Below, one piece after another: positions 37,010 through 45,412 of a stretch of 64,000 nt of DNA. The stretch lies in NCBI RefSeq assembly GCF_026340655.1, contig NZ_JAPEOZ010000001.1:5766001-5830000 (forward strand), given 5' to 3'. The notes under the pieces are model-generated. The model saw only the letters and a list, made by a program, of their open reading frames with translations. It did not search any database and was not told the DNA's origin. The position numbers and the translations under genes are program-made. The stretch is from Streptomyces sp. NBC_01275. Its GTDB lineage: Bacteria; Actinomycetota; Actinomycetes; Streptomycetales; Streptomycetaceae. Position 1 is the stretch's first letter. Every line of letters starts with the position of its first letter.

Positions 37010-37588
37010 CTACGCGTCGGGCTCGACCGTCAGCACCGTGAAAGCGAAGTGCCGGCCGAGCCCTACGACGTCTCCGTCGCGCAGGGCGATCCGGGCGCCC
37101 CGCCCGATCTGCACGCCGTTGACGTACGTGCCGTTCGTCGTGCCGCCGGGGTGCTCCGTCAGCCACACCGTGCCGTCGGGCGTCAACTCGACGTTCGCGT
37201 GGCGGCGCGAGACCCCCTTGCCCTTGTCGCCGGAGAGCTCGACCGCCACGGCCTGCGCCCACACCGGATCGCGGCCCAGCTGGAGCGGTGGGCCGGTGCC
37301 GAACCGGCGGTCGATCGACGCCTCGGGGCTGATCAGCCGTACGTGCCGGGTCGACTCCAGGCACTCGGGGCAGGTCGGCGACCCGGCCGGCACGGGCTCG
37401 CGGCAGGACCAGCAGGGGTGGGACGGGGGAGGGGGCGCAGGAGGGGCCGGGGTCGGCGCTGCCTCCCGTTCGCCCTCTTCCCGCTCTTCTCTCTCTTCCC
37501 CCTCTCCCGCCGCCTCCTCCATGTCGTCGAACTCGAACAGGTCCCCGTCGTCCGCGAGCCCCTTGTCCACATAGCGTGGCGTGCTCAC
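37010..37588 (-). CDS. FHA-domain protein with zinc-ribbon-like segment
   Basis: The protein has 192 residues from GTG 37588. An acidic Glu/Arg-rich N-terminus (20-45) and Pro linker lead to CWSCREPVPAGSPTCPEC (residues about 62-79), a four-Cys zinc-ribbon pattern. A C-terminal FHA domain follows, with LQLGRDP, GVSRRHANVE and GGTTNGTYVNG, the phosphothreonine-binding Arg/Ser/Asn positions. It probably reads phosphorylation by the kinase encoded three genes upstream. Its GTG overlaps the AAA+ gene stop (GTGA), so it is the last gene of a four-gene operon. Confidence 0.88.
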   Translation of the reverse strand: MSTPRYVDKGLADDGDLFEFDDMEEAAGEGEEREEREEGEREAAPTPAPPAPPPPSHPCWSCREPVPAGSPTCPECLESTRHVRLISPEASIDRRFGTGPPLQLGRDPVWAQAVAVELSGDKGKGVSRRHANVELTPDGTVWLTEHPGGTTNGTYVNGVQIGRGARIALRDGDVVGLGRHFAFTVLTVEPDA

Positions 37589-39645
37589 CAGGCAGCCCCC
37601 TTCTGCAGGGGCACCGCCCCGTCGGTCGCCTCGGCCGACGCGTGGAGTGCCAGTTCGACCCCGCCGTCCCCGTGGATCGTGACCTTCGAGACGGTGACCA
37701 CCGTGCCCTCGCCCAGGGCGCCGAGGTCGAACACCCCGCGGGCCAGCGGGTTGATGAGGTGGGTCTCCAGTTTCATGCCGATGCCCCGGCCGCCGTTGCG
37801 CAGGTCCGCGGTGCAGGCGTCGGCGAGGGCCTTCTCGGCCTCGGGCAGCACCCGCAGCCGTAGACCGCTCTGGCGTTTCATGTGGCCGATGATGTTGTTC
37901 AGCTGTCCTTGGAAGATGAGCTGGGCGGTCGTCTCGTCGATGTACTGGAAGACGACGACGTTGCCGCCGAGCCGGTTCAGCAGCTCGGGCCGCTTCAGGG
38001 TGTGCTCGAAGTGGTGGCGTACGTTGCCCAGGATCTCCTGCTCGAACGCGGCCCGCTCCTCGGGCGTCTCGGGCAGTCGGCCGTCGTCGGTGGGCGCGGC
38101 CAGGGGGCGGCCGTCCGGGCCCGAGGGGCCGTGGACGCCCAGGTTGGAGGTGAAGATGAGGACGCACTCGCTGAAGTACGTCGTCACGCCCTGGCCGTCC
38201 GTCAGCCGGCCGTCCTCCAGGACCTGGAGGAACTTGTCGAGGACGCCCCGGTCCGCCTTCTCGATCTCGTCGAAGAGCACCACCCGGAACGGGTCCTCGC
38301 GCACCGCGCGGGTCAGCTCGCCGCCCGCCTCGTAGCCGACGTAGCCGGGCGGGGCGCCCACCAGCCGGTCTGCCGAGTGGGGGGCCGAGAACTCGCTCAT
38401 GTCGAAGCGCAGACAGGCGTCCTCCGAGCCGAACAGGGTGGTGGCCACCGCCTTCGCCAGCTCCGTCTTGCCGGTGCCGGTCGGTCCGGCGAAGAACAGC
38501 ACACCGCGGGGCCGGTGCACGGAGGCCGCGGACGCCTGCGCGCCGGACAGCCCCAGCGCGGCCCGCTTCAGCACGTCCAGGGTCTGGGTCACCGCCTTCT
38601 CCTGGCCCAGCACCCGGCCGCTGATGGCGGCCTCGCCGTCCCGGATGCTGTCGGCCACCGCGCCGCCCGTCCACGGGTTGCGGCTGACGCCCAACTCGTA
38701 GATCCGCACGGCCTGTTCCATCCGGTCGAAGGTGATCTTCGAAGCGCGGGCCAGCCGCATGCTCTCCCGCATGGCGCGCAGAGTGAGCCCGGTGGCCGCC
38801 CGGGCGAACCGCTCGACCTCCTCGCCCGTCGGATCCTCCCGGACGTCCCGGTTCACCAGCGGGCCCACGTCCAGCCGGGTGGCGGGGCCGGGCACGCCGG
38901 CCTGGTCGGCGAGCAGCCTGGCCATCCGGCGGCGCTGGCCGAGGTCCGGCGTGGGAACGCCGATGCTGCGCACCCGTACGCCGCTCGTGACCAGCCAGGC
39001 GGGCAGGTCCCGTTCGCCGTCCGCGAGCCAGATGACCGGGTTGAACAGGGCTCGGCCCGACTTGGGGCGGACGAAGGGCCGCGCCTCCTCGGCGATCTTC
39101 AGACAGCGCAGGAAGAACGTCCGCTCCTCGTCGCTGAGCTGGTTGACCTGCGTGGGGATCCGCGAGGCGTAGTCGACGATCAGGGCGGCGGGCAGCGGCT
39201 GCTGGTAGTCCTCGTAGCGCGGGTTGTCCTGCCCCGGGCCGGGCCGCTCGCCGACCCAGCCGCGGGCGAACGACTCCAGGACCCGGGCCATCTGCTCGGT
39301 GTCCGGCTCCTCGGAACGGCCCGGCAGCTTCCGGGTGTGGCGCTGCAGCAGCGTGCTCATGCCGTCCTCGTCGCTGCTGTGCACGACGCTGAAGCCCGCC
39401 ACCGCGTCGTAGCGCAGCAGGCTGTTGTACCCGGCGCGCTGCAACGGCTCCCACAGCAGGTCCTCCAGGCCCAGGGCCCGGAAGCGGCGGCTGCCGTCGG
39501 TGAGGTCGTCGGCGACCACGTAGTCGTCGCGGATGTTGCCGTGCAGCACGTACTGGGAGTGGACGCTGAGGGTGTGGACCAGCTCGGCCGCGAAGGGCGG
39601 CTGGGTGGTCCGGGTCACGCGCAGCGAGTCGAGGTTACTGGTCAA
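37585..39645 (-). CDS. AAA+ ATPase, ClpA/B-like C-terminal module with degenerate first AAA
   Basis: The protein has 686 residues. Residues about 1-330 look like an AAA module without a P-loop, with LPAALIVDYASRIP in the Walker B position and NPVIWLADGERDLP in the sensor position. The second module is intact: Walker A GPTGTGKTEL (Lys393), the pore loop GAPPGYVGYE, Walker B VVLFDEIEKAD (Asp459-Glu460), sensor 1 IFTSNLG, and a ClpB-type C-terminal small domain. This architecture is that of a stand-alone unfoldase or remodeller, not a complete ClpB. It lies between the coiled-coil and FHA genes. Confidence 0.87.
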   Translation of the reverse strand: MTSNLDSLRVTRTTQPPFAAELVHTLSVHSQYVLHGNIRDDYVVADDLTDGSRRFRALGLEDLLWEPLQRAGYNSLLRYDAVAGFSVVHSSDEDGMSTLLQRHTRKLPGRSEEPDTEQMARVLESFARGWVGERPGPGQDNPRYEDYQQPLPAALIVDYASRIPTQVNQLSDEERTFFLRCLKIAEEARPFVRPKSGRALFNPVIWLADGERDLPAWLVTSGVRVRSIGVPTPDLGQRRRMARLLADQAGVPGPATRLDVGPLVNRDVREDPTGEEVERFARAATGLTLRAMRESMRLARASKITFDRMEQAVRIYELGVSRNPWTGGAVADSIRDGEAAISGRVLGQEKAVTQTLDVLKRAALGLSGAQASAASVHRPRGVLFFAGPTGTGKTELAKAVATTLFGSEDACLRFDMSEFSAPHSADRLVGAPPGYVGYEAGGELTRAVREDPFRVVLFDEIEKADRGVLDKFLQVLEDGRLTDGQGVTTYFSECVLIFTSNLGVHGPSGPDGRPLAAPTDDGRLPETPEERAAFEQEILGNVRHHFEHTLKRPELLNRLGGNVVVFQYIDETTAQLIFQGQLNNIIGHMKRQSGLRLRVLPEAEKALADACTADLRNGGRGIGMKLETHLINPLARGVFDLGALGEGTVVTVSKVTIHGDGGVELALHASAEATDGAVPLQKGAAW

Positions 39646-39688
39646 GAGTCGGTCCTCCGGAGGGCGAGCGAGAAGGGCTGGCGGTGCG

Positions 39689-41392
39689 TCACTGGCCGTC
39701 TCGCTGCTGGTACTTGGGCTGCTGTCCCCTACGACGACGGGTCCGGGCGGTCTGTCCGGCCCTTCCGGTCGTTGCCGTCTTCCCTCCGGTCGCGCCGGAA
39801 CGGAAGGCGTCCGTCAGGCCCGGCGCGGGCTCGCCCATGAGGACCCCGTTCTCGGTCCAGGCGAACTCCGCCCGCACGCCCTCCGCCTCGCTCAGCAGGC
39901 CCAGGTCGTCGACGTACCGGGAGCTCTCCGCGCACCGCTCGGCGTCCAGGGCCTGCCAGTGGCCCGCGACGTCGGGGTCGGCGGCCTCCGCCGGGGTGAG
40001 CGGGCGGCGCATGGTGAGGACACGGGCCTGGCCGGAGGCGTTGAGCCGGACCCGCAGCCAGTAGTGGCCGCCCCAGGCGGCCGGCGCGAAGTCCCAGTGC
40101 TCGGCGTCGGCCCGGGCGTGCACCGACCCGTCTCCCCACTGCTCGGTCGCCCGCCGCAGCGCCGCCACCAGATACGCCCGGTGCAGCACGGCGGAACGGG
40201 CCGCGAGCCCCTGCTGGACGAGCCGCTCCTCCGCCGCCGACGCCGGCACGCCGTCCCGCAGGACGCGCTCCAGCACGGCGACGGCGGCGGGCGCCTGCGG
40301 CAACGGGTCGACGCCCTCCGGCGCGGGGGCCTGGAGCGCCTGGAGGCGCAGTGCGGCGTCCCGGCGGGCCTCCTCGGACCGCCTGGCCCGCGCCGACTCG
40401 TTCTGCGCGATGATCGCTGCCTCGTCCAGGTAGCGCCGTACCGCCGTGGGCCGTCGGGTCACCGCCCGTCTCGCCTCCAGCAGACAGTCGTCGATCAGTT
40501 CGCGGCTCTCGGAGGTGAACGACAGCGGCAGACCGGCCAGCAGCCGGGCGCCCTCGCTCAGGACGTCCTCCTCGGTGAGGGCGGCGGCCGGGGGCGTGTC
40601 CGGGGCGCCCGTCTCGGCCGCGGGCGTTGCGGCGGTCGCGGATCCGGGCGCGGCTCCGCCCTCGGCGTACTCCTTCAGCGCCCGGCGGCGCTGCTCGCGC
40701 AGCCGGTCGTACCAGTCGGCGCGCTCCGGGTCCTCCGTGTGCTGGAACGGCAGCCGCGCGGTGGTCCGGGACGCGCGCTGGGCCTCTACCCTGCGCAGCG
40801 CCCGCTCGGTCTCGGCCAGCCGCTTCCACAGCAGGTCGAGCGGGACGCCGACGGGCTGCACCGGGGCGGGCAGCGGCGGGTCGCCGGGGCCGCCCGCGGG
40901 GCCGAGGCCCAGGACCGTGATCCGGGCGTTGAGACCGGCGGCGGCCTCCGCCGCGCGCCGCCAGCACTCGCTGCCGTTCTCCAACGACATCTGGCGGCGG
41001 GCGAGGGCCTCCTGATCGGCGGCGACCTTGTTGTTGAACGCGGCGAGCGCCACCGTTCCGCGCACCGCCAGCCGGGTGACGAGCAGCGCCCCGCTGAGGT
41101 CGGCGAGGCCGATGAGCGCGGGCACGATCATGTCGTGCAGCTGGTCCGCGAGGACGTCCGTCGCGTGGTCGACGGCGTGCCCGACGGCGTCGCCGGCGTG
41201 GGCGACCGCGTCCGATGCGTGACTGGTGACCGCGTCGGTCACATGCCCCGTGGCCGCATCCGTCACGTGCGAGACGCTGCCCGTGTCCGGCATGGCCAGG
41301 TTCGCCACGTCGGGCTGGGCCGCCGTCGACCCGTACGCGGAGACGTCCGGGACCACGGCGAACAGATCGGTGCCGGCGTACGCAGTGCTCAC
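39689..41392 (-). CDS. Hypothetical protein with heptad/helical regions and one hydrophobic segment
   Basis: The protein has 567 residues from GTG 41392, overlapping the kinase gene stop (GTGA). An amphipathic N-terminal stretch (about 28-80) has recurring HVTDA / HAGDAVGHAV motifs. A moderately hydrophobic segment (about 90-120, MIVPALIGLADLSGALLVTR) may contact the membrane. Residues 120-480 are helical and charged, with likely coiled coil around EARRAVTRRPTAVRRYLDEA. The C-terminus is Arg-rich. I do not recognise a domain. Co-transcription with kinase, AAA+ and FHA genes suggests a scaffold or substrate. Confidence 0.75.
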   Translation of the reverse strand: MSTAYAGTDLFAVVPDVSAYGSTAAQPDVANLAMPDTGSVSHVTDAATGHVTDAVTSHASDAVAHAGDAVGHAVDHATDVLADQLHDMIVPALIGLADLSGALLVTRLAVRGTVALAAFNNKVAADQEALARRQMSLENGSECWRRAAEAAAGLNARITVLGLGPAGGPGDPPLPAPVQPVGVPLDLLWKRLAETERALRRVEAQRASRTTARLPFQHTEDPERADWYDRLREQRRRALKEYAEGGAAPGSATAATPAAETGAPDTPPAAALTEEDVLSEGARLLAGLPLSFTSESRELIDDCLLEARRAVTRRPTAVRRYLDEAAIIAQNESARARRSEEARRDAALRLQALQAPAPEGVDPLPQAPAAVAVLERVLRDGVPASAAEERLVQQGLAARSAVLHRAYLVAALRRATEQWGDGSVHARADAEHWDFAPAAWGGHYWLRVRLNASGQARVLTMRRPLTPAEAADPDVAGHWQALDAERCAESSRYVDDLGLLSEAEGVRAEFAWTENGVLMGEPAPGLTDAFRSGATGGKTATTGRAGQTARTRRRRGQQPKYQQRDGQ

Positions 41393-43923
41393 GCCACTCC
41401 TCCAGAACGGGAAGCAGATGGGGACAGGGAGGGGGAAGCGGCCCCGGGGCGTCTGCGCGCTCCCGGAACACCGGGGTGGGGGGCGCCGCCGGGGGCGGTG
41501 GGCGGTGGTGCGAGCGGGTGGTTGCTGCGGGCCTCCGCCCGGTAGCGGTGCCAGGCCCGCACCCGCAGGACCGCCGAGACCAGCAGCGCCAGCACGGTCG
41601 CCAGCGGCCAGATCCACACCGCGAGCACGAACGTGCCCACCACCGTGCCCACGAAGACCGCCGCGGCCAGGGCGGCCCGCAGCCACTGCCGCCACCCCCG
41701 CACCGTGATCCGGCGCGTCACCGGCAGCGCCCGGCGGCTGAGCTGGCCCATCACCGAGTACTGCGGGTGGTACAGATGGCCGATGTACCAGGCGGTCCAG
41801 CACTCGATGGCCAGCAGGGCCGCCAGCGACGGGACGCTCAGCAGCCAGGCCACGAGCACGGTGGCCTGCGGCGCGATCGCGTACACGTCCGCCACGCCGA
41901 CGACGAAGGCGTGCGGGAAGAACAACAGCAGCGCGCCGCCGGCCGCCCGCCCCAGCATCACGGGCAGCTCCAGCCGCCGCCGTACCAGCCGGGTGTGGCG
42001 GGAGCGGACGTCCATGGCCGCGAGCTGCCGGGCCCGCTCCCGGTCCAGCCGGATCCGCCGGGCCTGCTCCTGCGCCAGCGGCAGCAGCCGCAGCGTGAGC
42101 AGCAGCGGTACGGGGTCGTCGGTGTCCTCGGCCAGGCGCAGGAACCAGGGCACCTGCGCGGGCAGGGCGGGCACGGCGTCCCGCAGTTCGGTGCGCAGCG
42201 GCCCGGCGACGGCGGCCGGGTCGACGGCCAGTTGCAGCAGCTGGGCGGAGAGGGTCGGACCGGCCGCGGTCGCCGCGCGCAGGCCCTCCCGGTCCTCGGC
42301 CAGCTCGGGTATCGCCGACAGCCGGGCGACGGCCGCCTTCCACTGCTCGTCGTAGTGCCGCCAGCGATTGTCGACGTGGGCCAGCTCCGCGCCCCCGCGC
42401 CACCTGGCCAGCAGGCGCAGCAGCCCACGGTCGCGCAGCTCGGTCAGCACCGATACGCACTCCCGGTCCCCGGCCGCCGCCCGCCGTGCGAAGAGCAGCA
42501 GGTCGCCCATGCCCAGCGGGAGGTCGCGGTAGCGCGGCTCCTGGCGCGGGGCCATCCAGCGGACCAGGTCGACCAGGGTCTCCGGCTTCGGCTTCGCCCG
42601 GCGCTTCAGCGCCTCCAGCAGCGTGTCGAGGTCGGCGGCGCGGTCGTCGTCCGCCACGGGACGGAAGTGGCCGAGCCACTCGCCCAGGCGTTCGCGTTCC
42701 CTGCCCTTGGCCAGCCGGCCGACCATGGCCGCCCAGTCGGCGGCGAACTCCGCGCCCAGCTCCGACGGGTGCGTGAACACCCGCCCCGCGTGCTCGAAGC
42801 GCGGCGCGTCGGGCGGCGGCGCGGTCGCCCCCGTCGTACCGGTCCGCGGCCCGGGCCCGTCGCGTACGACTCCGGGGGTGCCGTTCGCCAGCCACTGCCC
42901 GACCTCCTTCGTCCCCCAGCGGTGCTCGTGACGGCGGGTCAGCAGCCCTTCGCACAGCAGGCGCAGACGCCGGTCGGCGATGCCGGTGAGGTCGATGTCG
43001 CCGTCCTGGACCGCGTCCATGACCGAGGCCGCCGCGCGGTGCGGGACCGGATGCCGGCCCAGCGCGGCCTCGGCGACGACGATCCCGAGCGACCACCAGT
43101 CGTCCGACGGCCGCACGATCGCCATCCGCAGCTGAGCCTGCGGCGACGCGTAGCCCGGGGTGCCGGCCCAGCCGCCGGTCGCCTCGCGCGGGAGGCCGAC
43201 GGCGAGGGTGAGGGAGATGCCGAAGTCGATCAGTACGGCGCTTCCGGGCCGCCCGTACTCGGTGAGGACGAGGTTGGACGGCTTCACGTCCCGGTGCACC
43301 ACGCCCGCCTCGTGCAGCGCGGTCAGCGCGCCGTGCACCCGCACCACCAGTGCCCGGACGGCTTCGGGGCGCAGGGGGCCGCCGTGGCGCAGATGGGTGG
43401 CGAGATCGGTGTTGCCGTGCGAGGGCAGCACCTGGAACGGCGCTCCGCGGTCGCGCCCCTCCTCCAGGACGTACGAAAGCCCCTCGTGCAGGGGGCGACG
43501 GGGCAGCCCGTCGTGCGGGGGCCGGGACAGTCGCCGGGTGACCTCGGGGTCGGGGGCCGCGTCGGGGTGGTACCACTTCACGATCCGCTCGGGCTCCGCC
43601 GCGTGGGGCTCCCGGCCCCGTACCCGGAACACGGCCGCCCGCAGTTCGGCGGAGCGCCCCTCCTCCGCGACCCGGTGCTCCGTCCGGTCCTCGCGCCTCG
43701 GCAGCCGCTCAGAGGTCTGGAAACGGTCCGCCAGCGAGGGCGGCAGCTCGATCGGGGCGCCCCGCGGATCGGGCGCGGCCATGCCGCCGACGGGATGCTC
43801 CGGCTCGACGAAGGTCGGCGGGGCCGCGTCCGCGCCGCCGTCTCCACAAGGACCGACGGGACCGACGGGATCAACGGGACCGACGGGATCAACGGGATCG
43901 ACAGGACCGGTGGGAAAGGCCAT
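41389..43923 (-). CDS. Ser/Thr protein kinase with atypical N-lobe and C-terminal membrane helices
   Basis: The protein has 844 residues from ATG 43923. A Gly/Pro/Val/Asp repeat (GPVDPVDPVGPV) occupies residues 5-30. The kinase domain lies about 60-350: a Lys in RIVKWYHPD, the catalytic loop VVHRDVKPSNLVL, DFG in VLIDFGIS, and GTPGYASPQ. No GxGxxG loop is visible in the N-lobe, which is unusual. A long helical region follows (about 380-680), then three or four membrane helices (about 690-800), including LLFFPHAFVVGVADVYAI. It heads the operon of four overlapping genes. Confidence 0.88.
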   Translation of the reverse strand: MAFPTGPVDPVDPVGPVDPVGPVGPCGDGGADAAPPTFVEPEHPVGGMAAPDPRGAPIELPPSLADRFQTSERLPRREDRTEHRVAEEGRSAELRAAVFRVRGREPHAAEPERIVKWYHPDAAPDPEVTRRLSRPPHDGLPRRPLHEGLSYVLEEGRDRGAPFQVLPSHGNTDLATHLRHGGPLRPEAVRALVVRVHGALTALHEAGVVHRDVKPSNLVLTEYGRPGSAVLIDFGISLTLAVGLPREATGGWAGTPGYASPQAQLRMAIVRPSDDWWSLGIVVAEAALGRHPVPHRAAASVMDAVQDGDIDLTGIADRRLRLLCEGLLTRRHEHRWGTKEVGQWLANGTPGVVRDGPGPRTGTTGATAPPPDAPRFEHAGRVFTHPSELGAEFAADWAAMVGRLAKGRERERLGEWLGHFRPVADDDRAADLDTLLEALKRRAKPKPETLVDLVRWMAPRQEPRYRDLPLGMGDLLLFARRAAAGDRECVSVLTELRDRGLLRLLARWRGGAELAHVDNRWRHYDEQWKAAVARLSAIPELAEDREGLRAATAAGPTLSAQLLQLAVDPAAVAGPLRTELRDAVPALPAQVPWFLRLAEDTDDPVPLLLTLRLLPLAQEQARRIRLDRERARQLAAMDVRSRHTRLVRRRLELPVMLGRAAGGALLLFFPHAFVVGVADVYAIAPQATVLVAWLLSVPSLAALLAIECWTAWYIGHLYHPQYSVMGQLSRRALPVTRRITVRGWRQWLRAALAAAVFVGTVVGTFVLAVWIWPLATVLALLVSAVLRVRAWHRYRAEARSNHPLAPPPTAPGGAPHPGVPGARRRPGAASPSLSPSASRSGGVA

Positions 43924-44210
43924 GGAATTCACCTGCGCACGAAAAGGAAGGACCCGGCGACGCCGGAGCGGACGTACGGAAGGGAGGGCAGAGGTAAGAG
44001 AAAAGGAAAGCGCCCTGCGGTGAATTCGGGGGCAGGGGAACAGTCGCCCCGAGGGCGTGGTTCGGCACAGGAAGAGGCCCGAGCCGGAAGAGTAGCGGGA
44101 TCCGCGCATCGCGCACCGGGAAACGGAGAAATTCGCGGAGCGTACCGGAACCCCGCCGCCGTCCGCCCCGTGCTTGTCGAAGGCCCGGCAAGCGTGGTGC
44201 AGGCGCGGCT

Positions 44211-45347
44211 ATGTTGACCGGCATGAACGGCATGAACCCTGATGGTCTGCCCGACCGTGCCGACCTCGTACGGGAGCTGCGGCACCTGCGCCGCGGAGGC
44301 CTGCCCGCGCTCCAGGCGCTGGTGCCCGAGGCGCTGCGCGCGGTCACGCTGCACGCCGGATACGCCGACGGCGAGGACGACCTGGCCGACGGGGCGGAAC
44401 GGCTGATACGCGCGGCCGCCGAACGGCTCGGCGCCGACGACCTGATAGGCCGCGCGGCCCAGTGCACCTTCGGACTGCTGCCCGGCCGCCGGGGCGACCC
44501 GGCCGCGGACCGGCGCCGGGCGGCCGCCCTGGTCTACGGGGTGACCAGCGAACGGTTCCGGCACAGTCAGGAACGCCAGGTCGTCGAGCAGCTCGCGGGG
44601 GCCGTGCTCGCCGAGGCCCGCGAGCCGCGCGGCGCACGTGCACCGCGGCCGACGGCGACCGGGGCGCGGCCGCAGCAGACGCCCGGGGCGCGACCCGCCG
44701 TCGTACCGCGCACCGGACTGCCCGGACGGGCCGGGAACCGGCCGGTCACCGTGCACATCTCGCCCATCGAACTGCTGCGGGACATCGACGTCCTCGTCTC
44801 CTCCGAGAACGTCCATCTGGAGATGTCCAAGTCGTTCCGGCCCACCGTCTCCGGGGCGCTGCGCCGCTCGGCCGTCGTGGGCTGCGCCTCCGAGGGGCCG
44901 GTCGCCGACGTCCTCGCGGACGAGCTCGCCGCCTGGGTGCGGGCCCGCCCCGGTGTGCTGCCCCTGCGACCGGGCACGATCGTGCCCACCGGCCCCGGCG
45001 CCCTCGCCGCGCGCGGGGTGCGGCGCGTCTATCACGCGGCCCTGGCCGTGCCCGACGGCCTCGCCTACCGCGTCGACCCCCAGCACATCGCCACCGCCGT
45101 CACGGGCTGCTTCGCCCGAGCCCGCCAGGACCGCGCCGACGGCCTGCCCGGCCTGCGCTCGATCTGCTTCCCCCTGCTGGGCGCGGGCCGGGGCGGCCTG
45201 GACCGCCGGACCAGCGTGGAGTGGCTGCGCTGGGCCATCGAGGACGCCCTCACCGCGGACCCCGACTGGTCGGTCCACGTCGTGACCCGCTATCCGGAGG
45301 CGGCACGTCTGTTCGAGGCGGTTCCTCCGGAGGCCCCGGAGGGGTAG
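44211..45347 (+). CDS. Macro-domain protein with helical N-terminal domain
   Basis: The protein has 378 residues; ATG 44211, 44223 and 44232 are alternatives. The N-terminal half (about 10-135) is an alpha-helical domain I do not recognise (LPALQALVPEALRAVTLHAG). A Pro/Arg linker leads to a macro domain (about 180-370): VHISPIELLRDIDVLVSSEN replaces the usual strand-Asn start, and FPLLGAGRGGLD is the phosphate loop. Macro domains bind or hydrolyse ADP-ribose derivatives, products of NAD metabolism, which fits the RES gene nearby. The typical GGG loop is replaced by a SKSFRP stretch, so activity is uncertain. Confidence 0.82.
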   Translation: MLTGMNGMNPDGLPDRADLVRELRHLRRGGLPALQALVPEALRAVTLHAGYADGEDDLADGAERLIRAAAERLGADDLIGRAAQCTFGLLPGRRGDPAADRRRAAALVYGVTSERFRHSQERQVVEQLAGAVLAEAREPRGARAPRPTATGARPQQTPGARPAVVPRTGLPGRAGNRPVTVHISPIELLRDIDVLVSSENVHLEMSKSFRPTVSGALRRSAVVGCASEGPVADVLADELAAWVRARPGVLPLRPGTIVPTGPGALAARGVRRVYHAALAVPDGLAYRVDPQHIATAVTGCFARARQDRADGLPGLRSICFPLLGAGRGGLDRRTSVEWLRWAIEDALTADPDWSVHVVTRYPEAARLFEAVPPEAPEG

Positions 45348-45412
45348 GGGGCTCCGCAGGGAAAGGAGGCTGCGGGCGCTGAACAGGGCGTGCACCCTGC
45401 TTCGTACGGCGA

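Noticed and set aside
37010..43923. Type VI secretion cluster suggested by kinase, FHA and Clp-like genes
   Set aside because: No sheath, tube, baseplate or membrane-complex genes are present, and Streptomyces lack an outer membrane.
41476..44217. A 913-codon plus-strand open frame opposite the Ser/Thr kinase
   Set aside because: The kinase motifs HRDVKPSN and DFG on the other strand are decisive; this frame has shadow composition.
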